Shown: in pieces, positions 8,617 to 18,467 of the stretch
Layout: every line of letters begins with the position of its first letter
Position numbering within the stretch: the stretch's first letter is position 1
Source of the DNA: Caulobacter sp. Root1455
GTDB lineage: Bacteria; Pseudomonadota; Alphaproteobacteria; Caulobacterales; Caulobacteraceae
Assembly: GCF_001426905.1 (NCBI RefSeq)
Contig: NZ_LMFQ01000020.1
Location: 427,758 to 491,757, forward strand
Reading direction: 5' to 3'
Length of the DNA: 64,000 nucleotides
Notes under the pieces: generated by a model
Told to the model about the DNA's origin: nothing
Seen by the model: the letters and a program-made list of their open reading frames with translations, nothing else
Databases searched by the model: none
Position numbers and translations under genes: made by a program

Positions 8617-8925
8617 CTGTTGCCCCACACGAATACGCCGCCGACCGAGGGCGCCCTCAATAGCGTCCCGCGACGCCCGCGCGACCTTAGCGAGCATTGT
8701 ATCGGCCAGAAAGAGGGCGAACGGCGTTCCCTCCGGCCGACAAGGTCAAGCTTTGCAGGGGTTTTGCCTAAAGTGAGGGCTGGACGACACAGTTTGGCGC
8801 AAATGCGACAAAACGGCGTCAGCAATGTTGCGTGTTTTGATCAACGCATGGTCAGCTTGTGACTTGCCGTTGGTCTGAGGGGATCGGACGGCCCCACATG
8901 TTCGTGGTTATGGGGACACAGCTTC
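8617..8925. promoter_or_regulatory. divergent intergenic region between S9 peptidase and TonB receptor
   Basis: About 310 bases without a gene. It must hold promoters for both flanking genes. It is less GC-rich towards the receptor (TTGCGTGTTTTGATCAACGC near 8825-8850). I could not match it to a specific sigma-factor or repressor consensus, and see no RNA gene. Confidence 0.5.
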
Positions 8926-11900
8926 ATGATTGTCAGCCGGAAATATCTGCTCAACACGACCGTGCTCGCGGGCATGGCGATCGCGGCCGCCATCGGCGCG
9001 CCCGCCGCGGCCCTGGCGCAGGAGGCCGCTTCCACCGCGACGGCGCAGCCGCCGCCGGCCGACAATTCCGAGGTGGAGGCCCTGGTCGTCACCGGGTCGC
9101 GCATCAAGCGCAATGAATTCACCAGCCCCGATCCCATCCAGGTGATCTCGGCCGAGAAAGGCCAGCTGGCCGGCATCGCCAGCACCGCGGGCCTGCTGCA
9201 GTCGTCGACGATCGCGTCGGGCTCGCCGCAGATCACCTCGGCGATCTCCAGCGCCTTCGTCACCGACGGCGGCCCGGGTTCGGAAACCATCTCGCTGCGG
9301 GGCCTGGGCGCCAACCGCACCCTGGTGCTGTTGAACGGCCGTCGCGCCGGTCCGGCCGGCGTGCGCGGCGGCGTGTCCGCCTTCGACCTGAACGTGCTGC
9401 CGCTGTCGTCGATCGACCGCGTCGAAATCCTGAAGGACGGCGCCTCGTCGATCTACGGCTCCGACGCCGTGGCCGGCGTGGTCAACATCATCACCAAGCG
9501 CGACACCGACGGCGTCAATCTGGAGATGTTCGTCAGCCAGCCCCAGGACAAGGGCGGCGAGGAGTTCCACGCCAGCGCCAACTGGGGCAAGACGTTCTCG
9601 CGCGGCTTCTTCAACATCACCTACGACTATTACAAGAAAGAAGAGCAGACGAACGGCCAGCGGGACTACACCAGCTGCGGCCAGTCCTACATCTTCGACG
9701 CCCAGGGCAAGCGCAAGGACACCATCGATCCGCGCACCGGCCAGATCCAGTGCCGCGACCTGCTGTACGATCAAGTCTGGCTCTATGACTACCCGGACTT
9801 CAACGGCCGGAACGGCAAGATCCAGTACGACTATTCCGGCAAGATGGGCCAGTTCATCCCGCAGACGCCGACCAATCCGGTCGACGGCGGCTATCCGGGC
9901 ATCCCTCCGGGCTTCTTCATCGTCGGCGACAGCCTGGACCCGGCCAATCCGGACATGGGCGTGCTGGACTACAACAGCCCCTACAACCTGGCCAAGTCGC
10001 TGACCCCGCGCACCGAGCGCAACACGATCTTCGCCCAGGGCTCGTTCGACGTCACCAGCAGCGTCGAGGCTTATGGCGAGGTGCTGCTGAACCGTCGGGC
10101 GAGCAAGACCAACGGCTACCGCCAGTTCTGGACCTATCTCTACACCGAGGATCTCGGCGATCCCTTCAGCGCCGGCTTCACCGGCGACTTCGTCCTGAGC
10201 CCGACCCCGGTCACCAACTTCAACCGCGACGGTCAGAAGGTCGACTACCAGCGCTATGTCGGCGGCTTGCGCGGCGACTTCGGCGGCGTCGACTTCCTGA
10301 AGGGCTGGGACTGGGACATCTTCGCCCAGTACAGCCACTCCAAGGGCGAGTACTCGCAGGACGTGATCCTGGATGACGCGGTCAAGAGCGCCGACGGCCG
10401 CAGCGACTTCGGCAGTTTCGGTCTGGGCAACGCCAACTCGATCCCGCGCCCGACCGCCTCCTGCGTCGGCTACAAGACGCCGATCAGCAACCGCGACTGC
10501 GTGGACGTGAACTGGATGTCGGCCGACTTCCTGGCCGGCAAGTACACCGACGCCGAAAAGAAGTTCCTGTTCGACACCGAAACCGGCCGGACGATCTACA
10601 AGCAGCTGGCCGTCGAAGGTTCGGTTTCGGGCGACCTGTTCAAGCTGCCGGCCGGCCCGGTCGGCGCCGCGTTCGGGGCCGCCTATCGTCGCGACGAGAT
10701 CAACGACACCCCCGGTCCCATCACCATGGCGGGCAACATCTGGGGTTCGTCGACAGCCGGCATCACCGCCGGCAGCGACAAGACCAAGGAAATCTACGGC
10801 GAACTGAGCGTGCCGATCTTCAGGGATATGCCGCTGGCCCAGAAGGTCGATCTGTCGCTGTCGGGCCGCTACACCGACGTCGACTCCTACGGCAGCGATG
10901 AGACCTACAAGGTCGGCCTGAACTGGCAGCTGATCTCCTCGCTGCGCCTGCGCGCCACCAAAGGCACCTCGTTCCGGGCCCCGGCCCTGTTTGAGCTCTA
11001 CAAGAACGCCGAGACCAGCTTCGCGTCGCAGCGCTCGATCGACCCCTGCATCCGCTGGCAGTCGAACCTGACCGCCGGCAACATCACCCAGCGCGTCGCC
11101 GACAACTGCGCCGCCGACGGCATTCCGCCGGCCTACACCGGCGCCGGCGCCACGGCGACCATCACCTCGGGCGGCGGCGCGGGCTCGCTCGAGGCCGAGA
11201 CCTCGGACGCGGTGACCTACGGCGTGATCTGGACCCCCAGCTTCGCCGACCTGAACGTGGCGTTGGACTATTTCGACATCGAGGTGAACAACGAGATCAC
11301 CCAGCTGGGCGCGAGCCGGATCATCGGCGGCTGCTATCGTTCGACGACCTTCCCGACCGACAAGCTGTGCTCGCTGTTCCAGCGTGGTCCGTCGCACCTG
11401 ATCACCACGGTCACCGACAACTACCTGAACATCGCCTCGCAGAAGAACCGCGGCATCGATCTGACGATCAACTACGCGCACGACCTGCCGTGGGACACCA
11501 AGCTGTCGGTCGAGCTGCAATCGACCTGGCAGCTGGAGGACACCACGGCCCTGTTCGCCGACGACGTGAAGGACACCAACGGCTTCGTGGGCGATCCGGA
11601 CTGGACCGGCCAACTGGGCTTCACCCTCGAGAAGGGCGACTGGACCGGCTACTGGCGCGTGGACATGATCGGCAAGGCCTCCGACGCCGAGACCGAGGCG
11701 GACCACAACGCCGCGGGCACCACGTTCTACAAGATCCACACCGAGTTCACGGCCTATCACAGCCTTTCGGTGCAGCGGGAGTTCGACCGCTGGACCTTCC
11801 TGGGCGGCGTGGCCAACCTGTTCGGCGAGGATCCCCCGCAGATGACCCTGGCCCAGGGCAACTACAACACGGTCGGCCGCTCGGTGCTGGCCTCGCAGTA

Positions 11901-11949
11901 CGACTATGTCGGCCGCCGCCTGTTCGTGCGGATGACGGCGAAGTTCTAG
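8926..11949 (+). CDS. TonB-dependent outer-membrane receptor
   Basis: A 1007-residue outer-membrane transporter. It has a signal peptide (LNTTVLAGMAIAAAIGAPAAALAQ), then a TonB-box-like segment (EVEALVVTGSRIKRNEF). The plug domain (about residues 60-200) contains LRGLGANRTLVLLNGRRAG and VEILKDGASSIYGSDAVAGV. A 22-strand-type barrel ends in an aromatic C-terminus (YVGRRLFVRMTAKF), with Phe last as expected for outer-membrane insertion. Its length and the GANRTLVLLNGRR plug style fit the large Caulobacterales/Sphingomonadales receptors for peptides or carbohydrates. Ligand is unknown; the divergent secreted peptidase suggests peptides (inference). GGGGA precedes the start. A terminator follows at 12013-12039. 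Confidence 0.95.
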   Translation: MIVSRKYLLNTTVLAGMAIAAAIGAPAAALAQEAASTATAQPPPADNSEVEALVVTGSRIKRNEFTSPDPIQVISAEKGQLAGIASTAGLLQSSTIASGSPQITSAISSAFVTDGGPGSETISLRGLGANRTLVLLNGRRAGPAGVRGGVSAFDLNVLPLSSIDRVEILKDGASSIYGSDAVAGVVNIITKRDTDGVNLEMFVSQPQDKGGEEFHASANWGKTFSRGFFNITYDYYKKEEQTNGQRDYTSCGQSYIFDAQGKRKDTIDPRTGQIQCRDLLYDQVWLYDYPDFNGRNGKIQYDYSGKMGQFIPQTPTNPVDGGYPGIPPGFFIVGDSLDPANPDMGVLDYNSPYNLAKSLTPRTERNTIFAQGSFDVTSSVEAYGEVLLNRRASKTNGYRQFWTYLYTEDLGDPFSAGFTGDFVLSPTPVTNFNRDGQKVDYQRYVGGLRGDFGGVDFLKGWDWDIFAQYSHSKGEYSQDVILDDAVKSADGRSDFGSFGLGNANSIPRPTASCVGYKTPISNRDCVDVNWMSADFLAGKYTDAEKKFLFDTETGRTIYKQLAVEGSVSGDLFKLPAGPVGAAFGAAYRRDEINDTPGPITMAGNIWGSSTAGITAGSDKTKEIYGELSVPIFRDMPLAQKVDLSLSGRYTDVDSYGSDETYKVGLNWQLISSLRLRATKGTSFRAPALFELYKNAETSFASQRSIDPCIRWQSNLTAGNITQRVADNCAADGIPPAYTGAGATATITSGGGAGSLEAETSDAVTYGVIWTPSFADLNVALDYFDIEVNNEITQLGASRIIGGCYRSTTFPTDKLCSLFQRGPSHLITTVTDNYLNIASQKNRGIDLTINYAHDLPWDTKLSVELQSTWQLEDTTALFADDVKDTNGFVGDPDWTGQLGFTLEKGDWTGYWRVDMIGKASDAETEADHNAAGTTFYKIHTEFTAYHSLSVQREFDRWTFLGGVANLFGEDPPQMTLAQGNYNTVGRSVLASQYDYVGRRLFVRMTAKF

Positions 11950-12012
11950 ACCTGGCCGGACCGCGGGGCGCCAACAAGGCGTTTCGCGGTCCATCGTCAG
12001 GCGCTAGGTTCA

Positions 12013-12039
12013 AGCGGCGGAGCGATCCGCCGCTTTTTT
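12013..12039 (+). terminator. Rho-independent terminator after the TonB receptor
   Basis: Perfect 9-bp stem AGCGGCGGA / TCCGCCGCT with a GCGA tetraloop, followed directly by a T6 run. It separates the receptor from the downstream sulfotransferase. Confidence 0.92.
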
Positions 12040-12097
12040 CTTGCGGTCGCCCCTTCCATCCCCGGAGGGCGCGGCCAGGTCACAGGATCCGTCTCGC

Positions 12098-12883
12098 GTG
12101 AACGCCGTCATCCGTGGAAAGCCGGACAATCTCGACGCCATCGGCGCCCGTTTCGAGCGGGCCGCGCTGAGCCAGCCGGTCCTGCTCAACAGCGTTCCCA
12201 AGGCCGGAACCCACCTGATCCGCAACATCCTGCGGATGTTCGTGGTCAAGGAACAGCACTGGCCCAGCGAGTACATCCAGCACGGCCTGCTGCGCCGCAG
12301 CCTGGCGGCGTTCTCGCCGGACAAGCCGTTCCTCAGCTGGGGGCACCTGCTGTTCTCGGACGAGGCGGCGATCGCGCTGCGCCGGGTCCGGCACATCGTC
12401 CTGGTCCGCGACCCCTATGACTGGGTGCTGGCGCGGGCCCGGTTCTACGTGTCCGACGAGTTCCAGGGCTCGCTGAACCACATCAAGGGCGGCGCCGTGG
12501 CGCCCGAGGACGTCATGAACATGATGATCCTGGGGGTGAACGGCCACGTTCCGACCCTGCTGGACATCTACACCTACAACGCCGCGGCCTGGATGGGCAC
12601 GCACGCCGTGATCGTCCGCTACGAGGACATCGTCGACGCCCTGAGCGACCTGGACTCCCGGCGCGCCGAGGCGTTCTTCACCCGGCTGCTGAACGACTGC
12701 GGGCTGGACCTGCCGGCCGACTGGCGCGAGCGGGTCGAGGCCGGCGCCGACCGCCGCGAAAGCCGCACGGCCAGCGAGAACCTCAACCTGACGGCGGAAT
12801 TTCCCAGGACCCTGCCGGACATCCAGAAGCGCCTGGTCGATTTTCATGCCCCGGGGCTGCGCGCCCTGTTGGGGTACGCCTAG
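12098..12883 (+). CDS. sulfotransferase-like protein
   Basis: The 261-residue product has the two PAPS-binding features of sulfotransferases. A 5'-phosphosulphate loop VPKAGTHLIRNIL lies near the N-terminus. A 3'-phosphate motif follows the strand HIVLVRDPYDWVLARARFY, with the Arg and downstream Tyr. Later VIVRYEDIVDAL and ESRTASENLNL fit the family fold. It would transfer sulphate from PAPS to an unidentified acceptor. Start: a GTG at 12098 behind AGGA is preferred. The TTG at 12041 lies only two bases after the T-run of the upstream terminator. The gene ends 10 bases from the convergent response-regulator gene. Confidence 0.85.
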   Translation: MNAVIRGKPDNLDAIGARFERAALSQPVLLNSVPKAGTHLIRNILRMFVVKEQHWPSEYIQHGLLRRSLAAFSPDKPFLSWGHLLFSDEAAIALRRVRHIVLVRDPYDWVLARARFYVSDEFQGSLNHIKGGAVAPEDVMNMMILGVNGHVPTLLDIYTYNAAAWMGTHAVIVRYEDIVDALSDLDSRRAEAFFTRLLNDCGLDLPADWRERVEAGADRRESRTASENLNLTAEFPRTLPDIQKRLVDFHAPGLRALLGYA

Positions 12884-12892
12884 AGCGCCTCG

Positions 12893-13261
12893 TCAGGCGA
12901 CCTGGGCGGCCAGGCCTTCCAGAACCCTGCGCAGGTCGGCTTCGCGGAACGGTTTCTGCAGCACCGTCGCGCCCTTGTGGCCTTCCGACAGGCCGGCCTC
13001 GCCATAGCCGCTGGCGAAGGCGAACGGCACGCCGCGCTCCCTGAGGGCGTCGGCGACCGGGAAGATCGGACGCCCCCCCAGATTGACGTCCAGCAAGGCG
13101 GCGTCGATGTCGGCGCTGCCGGCCAGGCGCAAGGCTTCCTCCAGCTCGGCGGCGGGGCCGACGACGATGCAGCCAAGGTCGCTGAGCATGTCTTCCACCA
13201 ACATGGAGACCAGCGCCTCGTCTTCGACCACCAGAACCTTAAGGGCGGCGAGGGTCTTCAT
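12893..13261 (-). CDS. single-domain response regulator (CheY-like)
   Basis: The 122-residue receiver domain has the acidic pocket (VVEDE, Asp14), phospho-acceptor Asp58 in ALLDVNLGG, Ser in FASGYGE and Lys103 in VLQKPF. There is no output domain, so it works by protein contact. It begins 3 bases after the stop of the HWE kinase, and the two form an operon. Single-domain receivers beside HWE kinases often act in phosphorelays; whether this one accepts phosphate from the adjacent kinase is inferred from location only. Confidence 0.93.
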   Translation of the reverse strand: MKTLAALKVLVVEDEALVSMLVEDMLSDLGCIVVGPAAELEEALRLAGSADIDAALLDVNLGGRPIFPVADALRERGVPFAFASGYGEAGLSEGHKGATVLQKPFREADLRRVLEGLAAQVA

Positions 13262-13264
13262 TGT

Positions 13265-14863
<1,599 letters not shown>

Positions 14864-14924
14864 AGCCTTGACCAACCCTTGATCCCCCGTCTCCCGAGCG
14901 TCACCGTTGTCGTGCGCGCTCACC

Positions 14925-14949
14925 AACGCGCCGCCACGTTGATGGTTCC
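14925..14949 (-). promoter_or_regulatory. EcfG/SigT-type general-stress promoter
   Basis: On the minus strand, GGAAC (14949-14945), exactly 16 bases, then CGTT (14928-14925). This is the published consensus for alphaproteobacterial EcfG (SigT in Caulobacter) promoters. It lies 60-85 bases upstream of the chosen kinase start. Confidence 0.8.
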
Positions 14950-15046
14950 GTTGCGCTCATCCTGCGCCGGACCACGGCGTCCTCAAAGGGGTTCGTTGCG
15001 GAAAGCCGTCAAAACAAGCGGTTACGTCGGGTTGTCGACAAAGCCG

Positions 15047-16333
15047 CTAGCGGACGCTCTCATCCAGCCGTCCGCTGATCCGCAGGCCGGTGATCTGGTT
15101 GCGCTGGCGACGCAGCACCTGGAAGCGGTGGTGGTGGAAGATGAAGATCTGGCCCGGCTCCGGAATGGTCTGGGCCTCGTGGATTACCAGGCCGGCGATC
15201 GTCACCGCGTCGCCCTCCGGCAGGCGCCAGTCCATGGCCCGATTGAGGTCGCGGACGGTGACATGGCCGTCGACATGCACCGAACCGTCGGCCTGAGGAC
15301 GCAGGCCCTCGACCTTGGTGTCGTGCTCGTCCTCGATCTCGCCGACGATCTCCTCGAGGATGTCCTCCAGGGTCACCAGGCCCTGCAAGGCGCCGTACTC
15401 GTCGACCACCAGGGCGAAGTGGCTGCGCCGCTTGAGGAAGGCGTTCAGCTGGTCCTTGAGGTTGGTGGTGTCGGGGATGAACCACGGCTCGCGCTGGATG
15501 GTCGCCACGTCGATGTCGTCGATCGCCCCGTTGGCGGCGGCCAGGGCCCGCAGCAGGTCGCGGGCGTGCAGCACGCCGACGATGTTGTCCGGGTTCTCGC
15601 GATAGAGCGGGATGCGGGTGTGCTGAGCCTCCAGGGCCTCGGCCACCAGCTCGCGGATCGGCAGGTCGGCGTCGATCAGGGTGATCGACTTGCGGTGGAC
15701 CATGATCTCCGAGACATCCATGTCCGACAGGTCCAGCACCCCGCCCAGCATCCGCCGGTCGCCGCTTTCGACCCCGCCTTCGGAGTGGTGGTATTCGACC
15801 GCGCCGCGGATCTCCTCGTGGGCGGCCAGCACGTCGACCCCCATGTCCAGCTTGACGCCGAACAGCCGCAGCGTGCGCCGCACCACCCACTGGATGGTGT
15901 AGATGATCGGTCCGAACACCCGCACCACGACCAGGGTGGGGGCCGATAGGAAGCGGGCCACGTCGTCGGACTTCAGGATGGCCAGGGTCTTGGGCAGCAC
16001 CTCGGCGAACACCAGGACCAGCACGGTCATCGCGCCGGTGGCCGCCGCCACGCCCCAGGGGCCGGGGATGGCCGCGGTCAGCACCTGGGTGGCCAGGGCC
16101 GAGGCCAGGATGTTGACCAGGTTGTTGCCCAGCAACACCGCCCCGATCATCGTTTCCTGGTCGGCCAACAGCTTGTTGACCCGCTTGGCCGGCCGATCGC
16201 CCTCGCGCTCCAGCTGGTGCATGCGAGCCCGGGAGGCGGCGGTCAGCGAGGTCTCGGCGGCCGAGAACAGCGCCGAGACGGCCAGCAGGACGATGATGAT
16301 CGGCGCGAGGCCGAGGATGGCGGTCAGGATCAT
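15047..16333 (-). CDS. CNNM/CorC-HlyC family membrane protein with CBS domains
   Basis: The 428-residue product has an N-terminal DUF21/CNNM transmembrane domain with four hydrophobic stretches, starting LTAILGLAPIIIVLLAVSALF. A pair of CBS domains (about residues 200-330, IMVHRKSITLIDADLPIREL and FALVVDEYGALQGLVTLED) and a C-terminal CorC_HlyC domain follow. The family is annotated hemolysin or Mg/Co efflux; metal-ion export is the best-supported role. Its usual place in alphaproteobacteria is directly after aroK-aroB. Here 3.2 kb carrying a hydrolase, a regulator and a VOC enzyme separates it from aroB. Confidence 0.93.
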   Translation of the reverse strand: MILTAILGLAPIIIVLLAVSALFSAAETSLTAASRARMHQLEREGDRPAKRVNKLLADQETMIGAVLLGNNLVNILASALATQVLTAAIPGPWGVAAATGAMTVLVLVFAEVLPKTLAILKSDDVARFLSAPTLVVVRVFGPIIYTIQWVVRRTLRLFGVKLDMGVDVLAAHEEIRGAVEYHHSEGGVESGDRRMLGGVLDLSDMDVSEIMVHRKSITLIDADLPIRELVAEALEAQHTRIPLYRENPDNIVGVLHARDLLRALAAANGAIDDIDVATIQREPWFIPDTTNLKDQLNAFLKRRSHFALVVDEYGALQGLVTLEDILEEIVGEIEDEHDTKVEGLRPQADGSVHVDGHVTVRDLNRAMDWRLPEGDAVTIAGLVIHEAQTIPEPGQIFIFHHHRFQVLRRQRNQITGLRISGRLDESVR

Positions 16334-16393
16334 GGATCCTTCTTACGCCACGTCTGGCCAATCAGGGAGAGCGCCCGGCGGGGGAGTGGAGCT

Positions 16394-17338
16394 TTAGACG
16401 CCCCAGAGCTTGCGGGCTTCCTCGGCGATCAGATCGGGCCGCTCCTCGGGGAAGAACAGGTTGGCGTCCTCGACGAAGCGCACGCCGCGCGACTTGGGGA
16501 ACGTATGGTCCAACCATAGCGCCCATTCGTCGCCGAACAGCTCGTTGTTCCGGGCCCAGACCATCCGCACCGGCTTGTCGAAACCGTGCAGGGCCGGCGC
16601 GGCGGCCGGCAACGGGTTGGGCAGCATGGCGATCGCGTAGTCCTGGCCCTGGCGGCGACGCTTGTCCGGGCCGACCAGCGGCCGCAGGTAGGTTTCGACC
16701 ACGGCCGGGGTCAACACCTGGTCGGGCCGTGAATAGCCGCGACCGATGCCGTCATGCGATCGCGCGAAGGCGTTGTCGTCCAACTGCTTGCCGAACCAGC
16801 CGACCAGTTGGTCCTTCCGCGCCGCCTCGATGGCGCCCATGAACGGCGGCGGCGGGCTGTTTGTGTCGACGTCGCCGTTGGTCAGCAGCAGCGACCGCAC
16901 CCGCTCGGGATGATGGGCGGCGATCAGCTGGGCCACGCCGGTGGCGCTGTCGTTCGAGACCAAATCGGCCTCGCGGAGGCCCAGCCTGTCCATCGCGGCC
17001 ACCACCATCGCGGCCTGAGCCAGGGGCGACAGGTCGGCGTCCTCCGCCACGTCGCTGTAGCCCAGGCCCATCAGGTCGATGGCGATGCAGCGGCGATGAT
17101 CGGCCAGCCGGGCCATGGCGCCGCGCCACTGGAAGCCGTTCAGCGGATAGCCGTGCAGAAAGATCGCCGCCCGGCCTCGGCCGCGCTCGGCATAGGCGAT
17201 CTTGCCGACCTCCAGATCGACGAAGCGCCGCGCGGCGTGGAACTGGCCGGCCGTCCATTCCGTCGGCGCGGCCAGAGCCGGACCGGCCGCCACGGCGACC
17301 AGGCTCGCGCCGGCCGCCAACACCTCACGCCTCAACAT
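16394..17338 (-). CDS. exported alpha/beta-hydrolase (haloalkane dehalogenase-like)
   Basis: A 314-residue protein with a Tat/Sec-like leader (MLRREVLAAGASLVAVAAGPALA). The fold markers are FLHGYPLNGFQWRG (oxyanion loop), AIDLMGLGYSD, and a nucleophile elbow LVSNDSATGVAQL in which Asp, rather than Ser, sits at the expected position, as in dehalogenases and epoxide hydrolases. Near the C-terminus, ANLFFPEERPDLI occupies the place where the catalytic His normally sits, and I see no His there. Activity is therefore uncertain. ATG 17338 keeps a compact leader; a GTG at 17362 is possible. It is divergent from an XRE regulator with an operator between them (17428-17444), so it is probably a regulated target. 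Confidence 0.85.
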   Translation of the reverse strand: MLRREVLAAGASLVAVAAGPALAAPTEWTAGQFHAARRFVDLEVGKIAYAERGRGRAAIFLHGYPLNGFQWRGAMARLADHRRCIAIDLMGLGYSDVAEDADLSPLAQAAMVVAAMDRLGLREADLVSNDSATGVAQLIAAHHPERVRSLLLTNGDVDTNSPPPPFMGAIEAARKDQLVGWFGKQLDDNAFARSHDGIGRGYSRPDQVLTPAVVETYLRPLVGPDKRRRQGQDYAIAMLPNPLPAAAPALHGFDKPVRMVWARNNELFGDEWALWLDHTFPKSRGVRFVEDANLFFPEERPDLIAEEARKLWGV

Positions 17339-17427
17339 TCCAACGCCCCGCGACCGACACACCGATGATGAAGCCGATGTAAGGAGATCGCCCCCGCCTT
17401 CTCAACTACGCTGCAAATCATCCGGTC

Positions 17428-17444
17428 ATGACCTTGGAGGTCAT
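17428..17444. promoter_or_regulatory. 17-bp palindromic operator, copy 1
   Basis: ATGACC-TTGGA-GGTCAT, a perfect 6-bp dyad. The same dyad with spacer CCGGA occurs at 19545-19561. It sits between the divergent hydrolase and XRE-regulator genes, as expected for an autoregulated repressor site. Confidence 0.7.
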
Positions 17445-17498
17445 GGACCGGATAGCCAGCTTGCCGGATAGGCCTTCTTCCTCGCTTACAGGGTCAGA

Positions 17499-18329
17499 AT
17501 GAGCGTTTCGTCCGTCGCGTCGCGTCCTCTGGCCGTCCAGCCGCCGATCGGCAGGCTCCTGCGGGAATGGCGGGCGGCGCTGCGCTTCAGCCAGATGGAC
17601 CTGGCGATGGAGGCCGGGGTCTCGACCCGCCACCTCAGCTGCATCGAGACCGGCAAGGCCCAGGCCAGCCGCGAGATCCTGACCCGCCTGGCCGACGCCC
17701 TGGCCATGCCGCTGCGCGAGCGCAACGCCCTGCTGACCGCCGCCGGCTACGCGCCGAAATATCCCGAGACCACGCTCGACACGCCCGAGCTGGAGCAGAT
17801 GCAGAAGGCGATCGAACTGATCCTGGCCAAGCAGGAGCCGTACCCCGCCTTCGTGATCAACCGCCATTTCGACGTGCTGCGGATCAACCGGGCCACGGCG
17901 CGCATCGACCAGCTGACGATGGGACGGCCGAGCCGCCACACCAACCTGCTGCACCAGGTGTTCGACCCCGACGACTTCCGCCCCGTGATCGCCAACTGGC
18001 ACGAGGTGGCCGAGGGCTTCATCGGTCACCTGCATCACCAGATCGCCGCCTCGCCCGCCGACCCGCGCGCCCAGCAGCTGCTGGACGAGATCCTGCGCTA
18101 TCCGGACGTGCCCACCCGCTGGCGGTTCCGCGACGTCGACAAGGCCCCGTCGCCGATCCAGACCATGCGGTTCCGCAGCCCCGAGGGCGAGCTGCGGTTC
18201 TTCGAGACGATCACCACCTTCGCCCTGCCGCGCGACGTCACCCTGGACGAGATGCGCATCGAATGCGCCTTCCCGGCGGACGAGCACACCGCGGCGGTCT
18301 GCGCGCGGTTGGCCGAGGCGGACGCCTAG
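17499..18329 (+). CDS. XRE-family regulator with MmyB-like ligand domain
   Basis: A 276-residue transcription regulator. The N-terminal helix-turn-helix (about residues 13-75) reads LREWRAALRFSQMDLAMEAG, STRHLSCIETGKAQASREIL. The C-terminal MmyB-type domain (about 100-270) has AFVINRHFDVLRIN, NLLHQVFDPDDFRPVIANW and FRSPEGELRFFETITTF; this PAS-like fold binds small hydrophobic ligands in relatives. Such regulators typically control adjacent oxidoreductases or hydrolases. It is divergent from the alpha/beta-hydrolase gene. A 17-bp dyad lies in the shared promoter and recurs before the VOC gene downstream, suggesting a three-gene local regulon. Confidence 0.93.
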   Translation: MSVSSVASRPLAVQPPIGRLLREWRAALRFSQMDLAMEAGVSTRHLSCIETGKAQASREILTRLADALAMPLRERNALLTAAGYAPKYPETTLDTPELEQMQKAIELILAKQEPYPAFVINRHFDVLRINRATARIDQLTMGRPSRHTNLLHQVFDPDDFRPVIANWHEVAEGFIGHLHHQIAASPADPRAQQLLDEILRYPDVPTRWRFRDVDKAPSPIQTMRFRSPEGELRFFETITTFALPRDVTLDEMRIECAFPADEHTAAVCARLAEADA

Positions 18330-18349
18330 CGTTGGTCCGGATGCGAAAA

Positions 18350-18436
18350 CCTCGTCCTTCGACAAGCTCAGGATGAGGTCTTCCACCGCTCAGGCCTAGA
18401 CAATGGTCCTCATCCTGAGCTTGTCGAAGGACGAGG
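18350..18436. repeat. palindromic intergenic repeat, family F
   Basis: CTCGTCCTTCGACAAGCTCA at the left and TGAGCTTGTCGAAGGACGAG at the right are exact complements. Further copies are at 41404 and 63098. It lies between the convergent XRE and VOC genes. Confidence 0.9.
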
Positions 18437-18467
18437 ACCAAGCACGGCGACTGGATGTCGATAGACC

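Noticed and set aside
8908-11994. A 1028-residue open frame antisense to the TonB receptor gene
   Set aside because: High GC with NNC/NNG-rich codons opens long antisense frames. Its translation is low-complexity Arg/Gly/Val/Asp sequence without any family motif, while the plus-strand receptor is unmistakable.
12041-12097. TTG start giving a longer sulfotransferase
   Set aside because: The TTG lies two bases after the T-run of the receptor terminator, leaving no room for a promoter or ribosome site.
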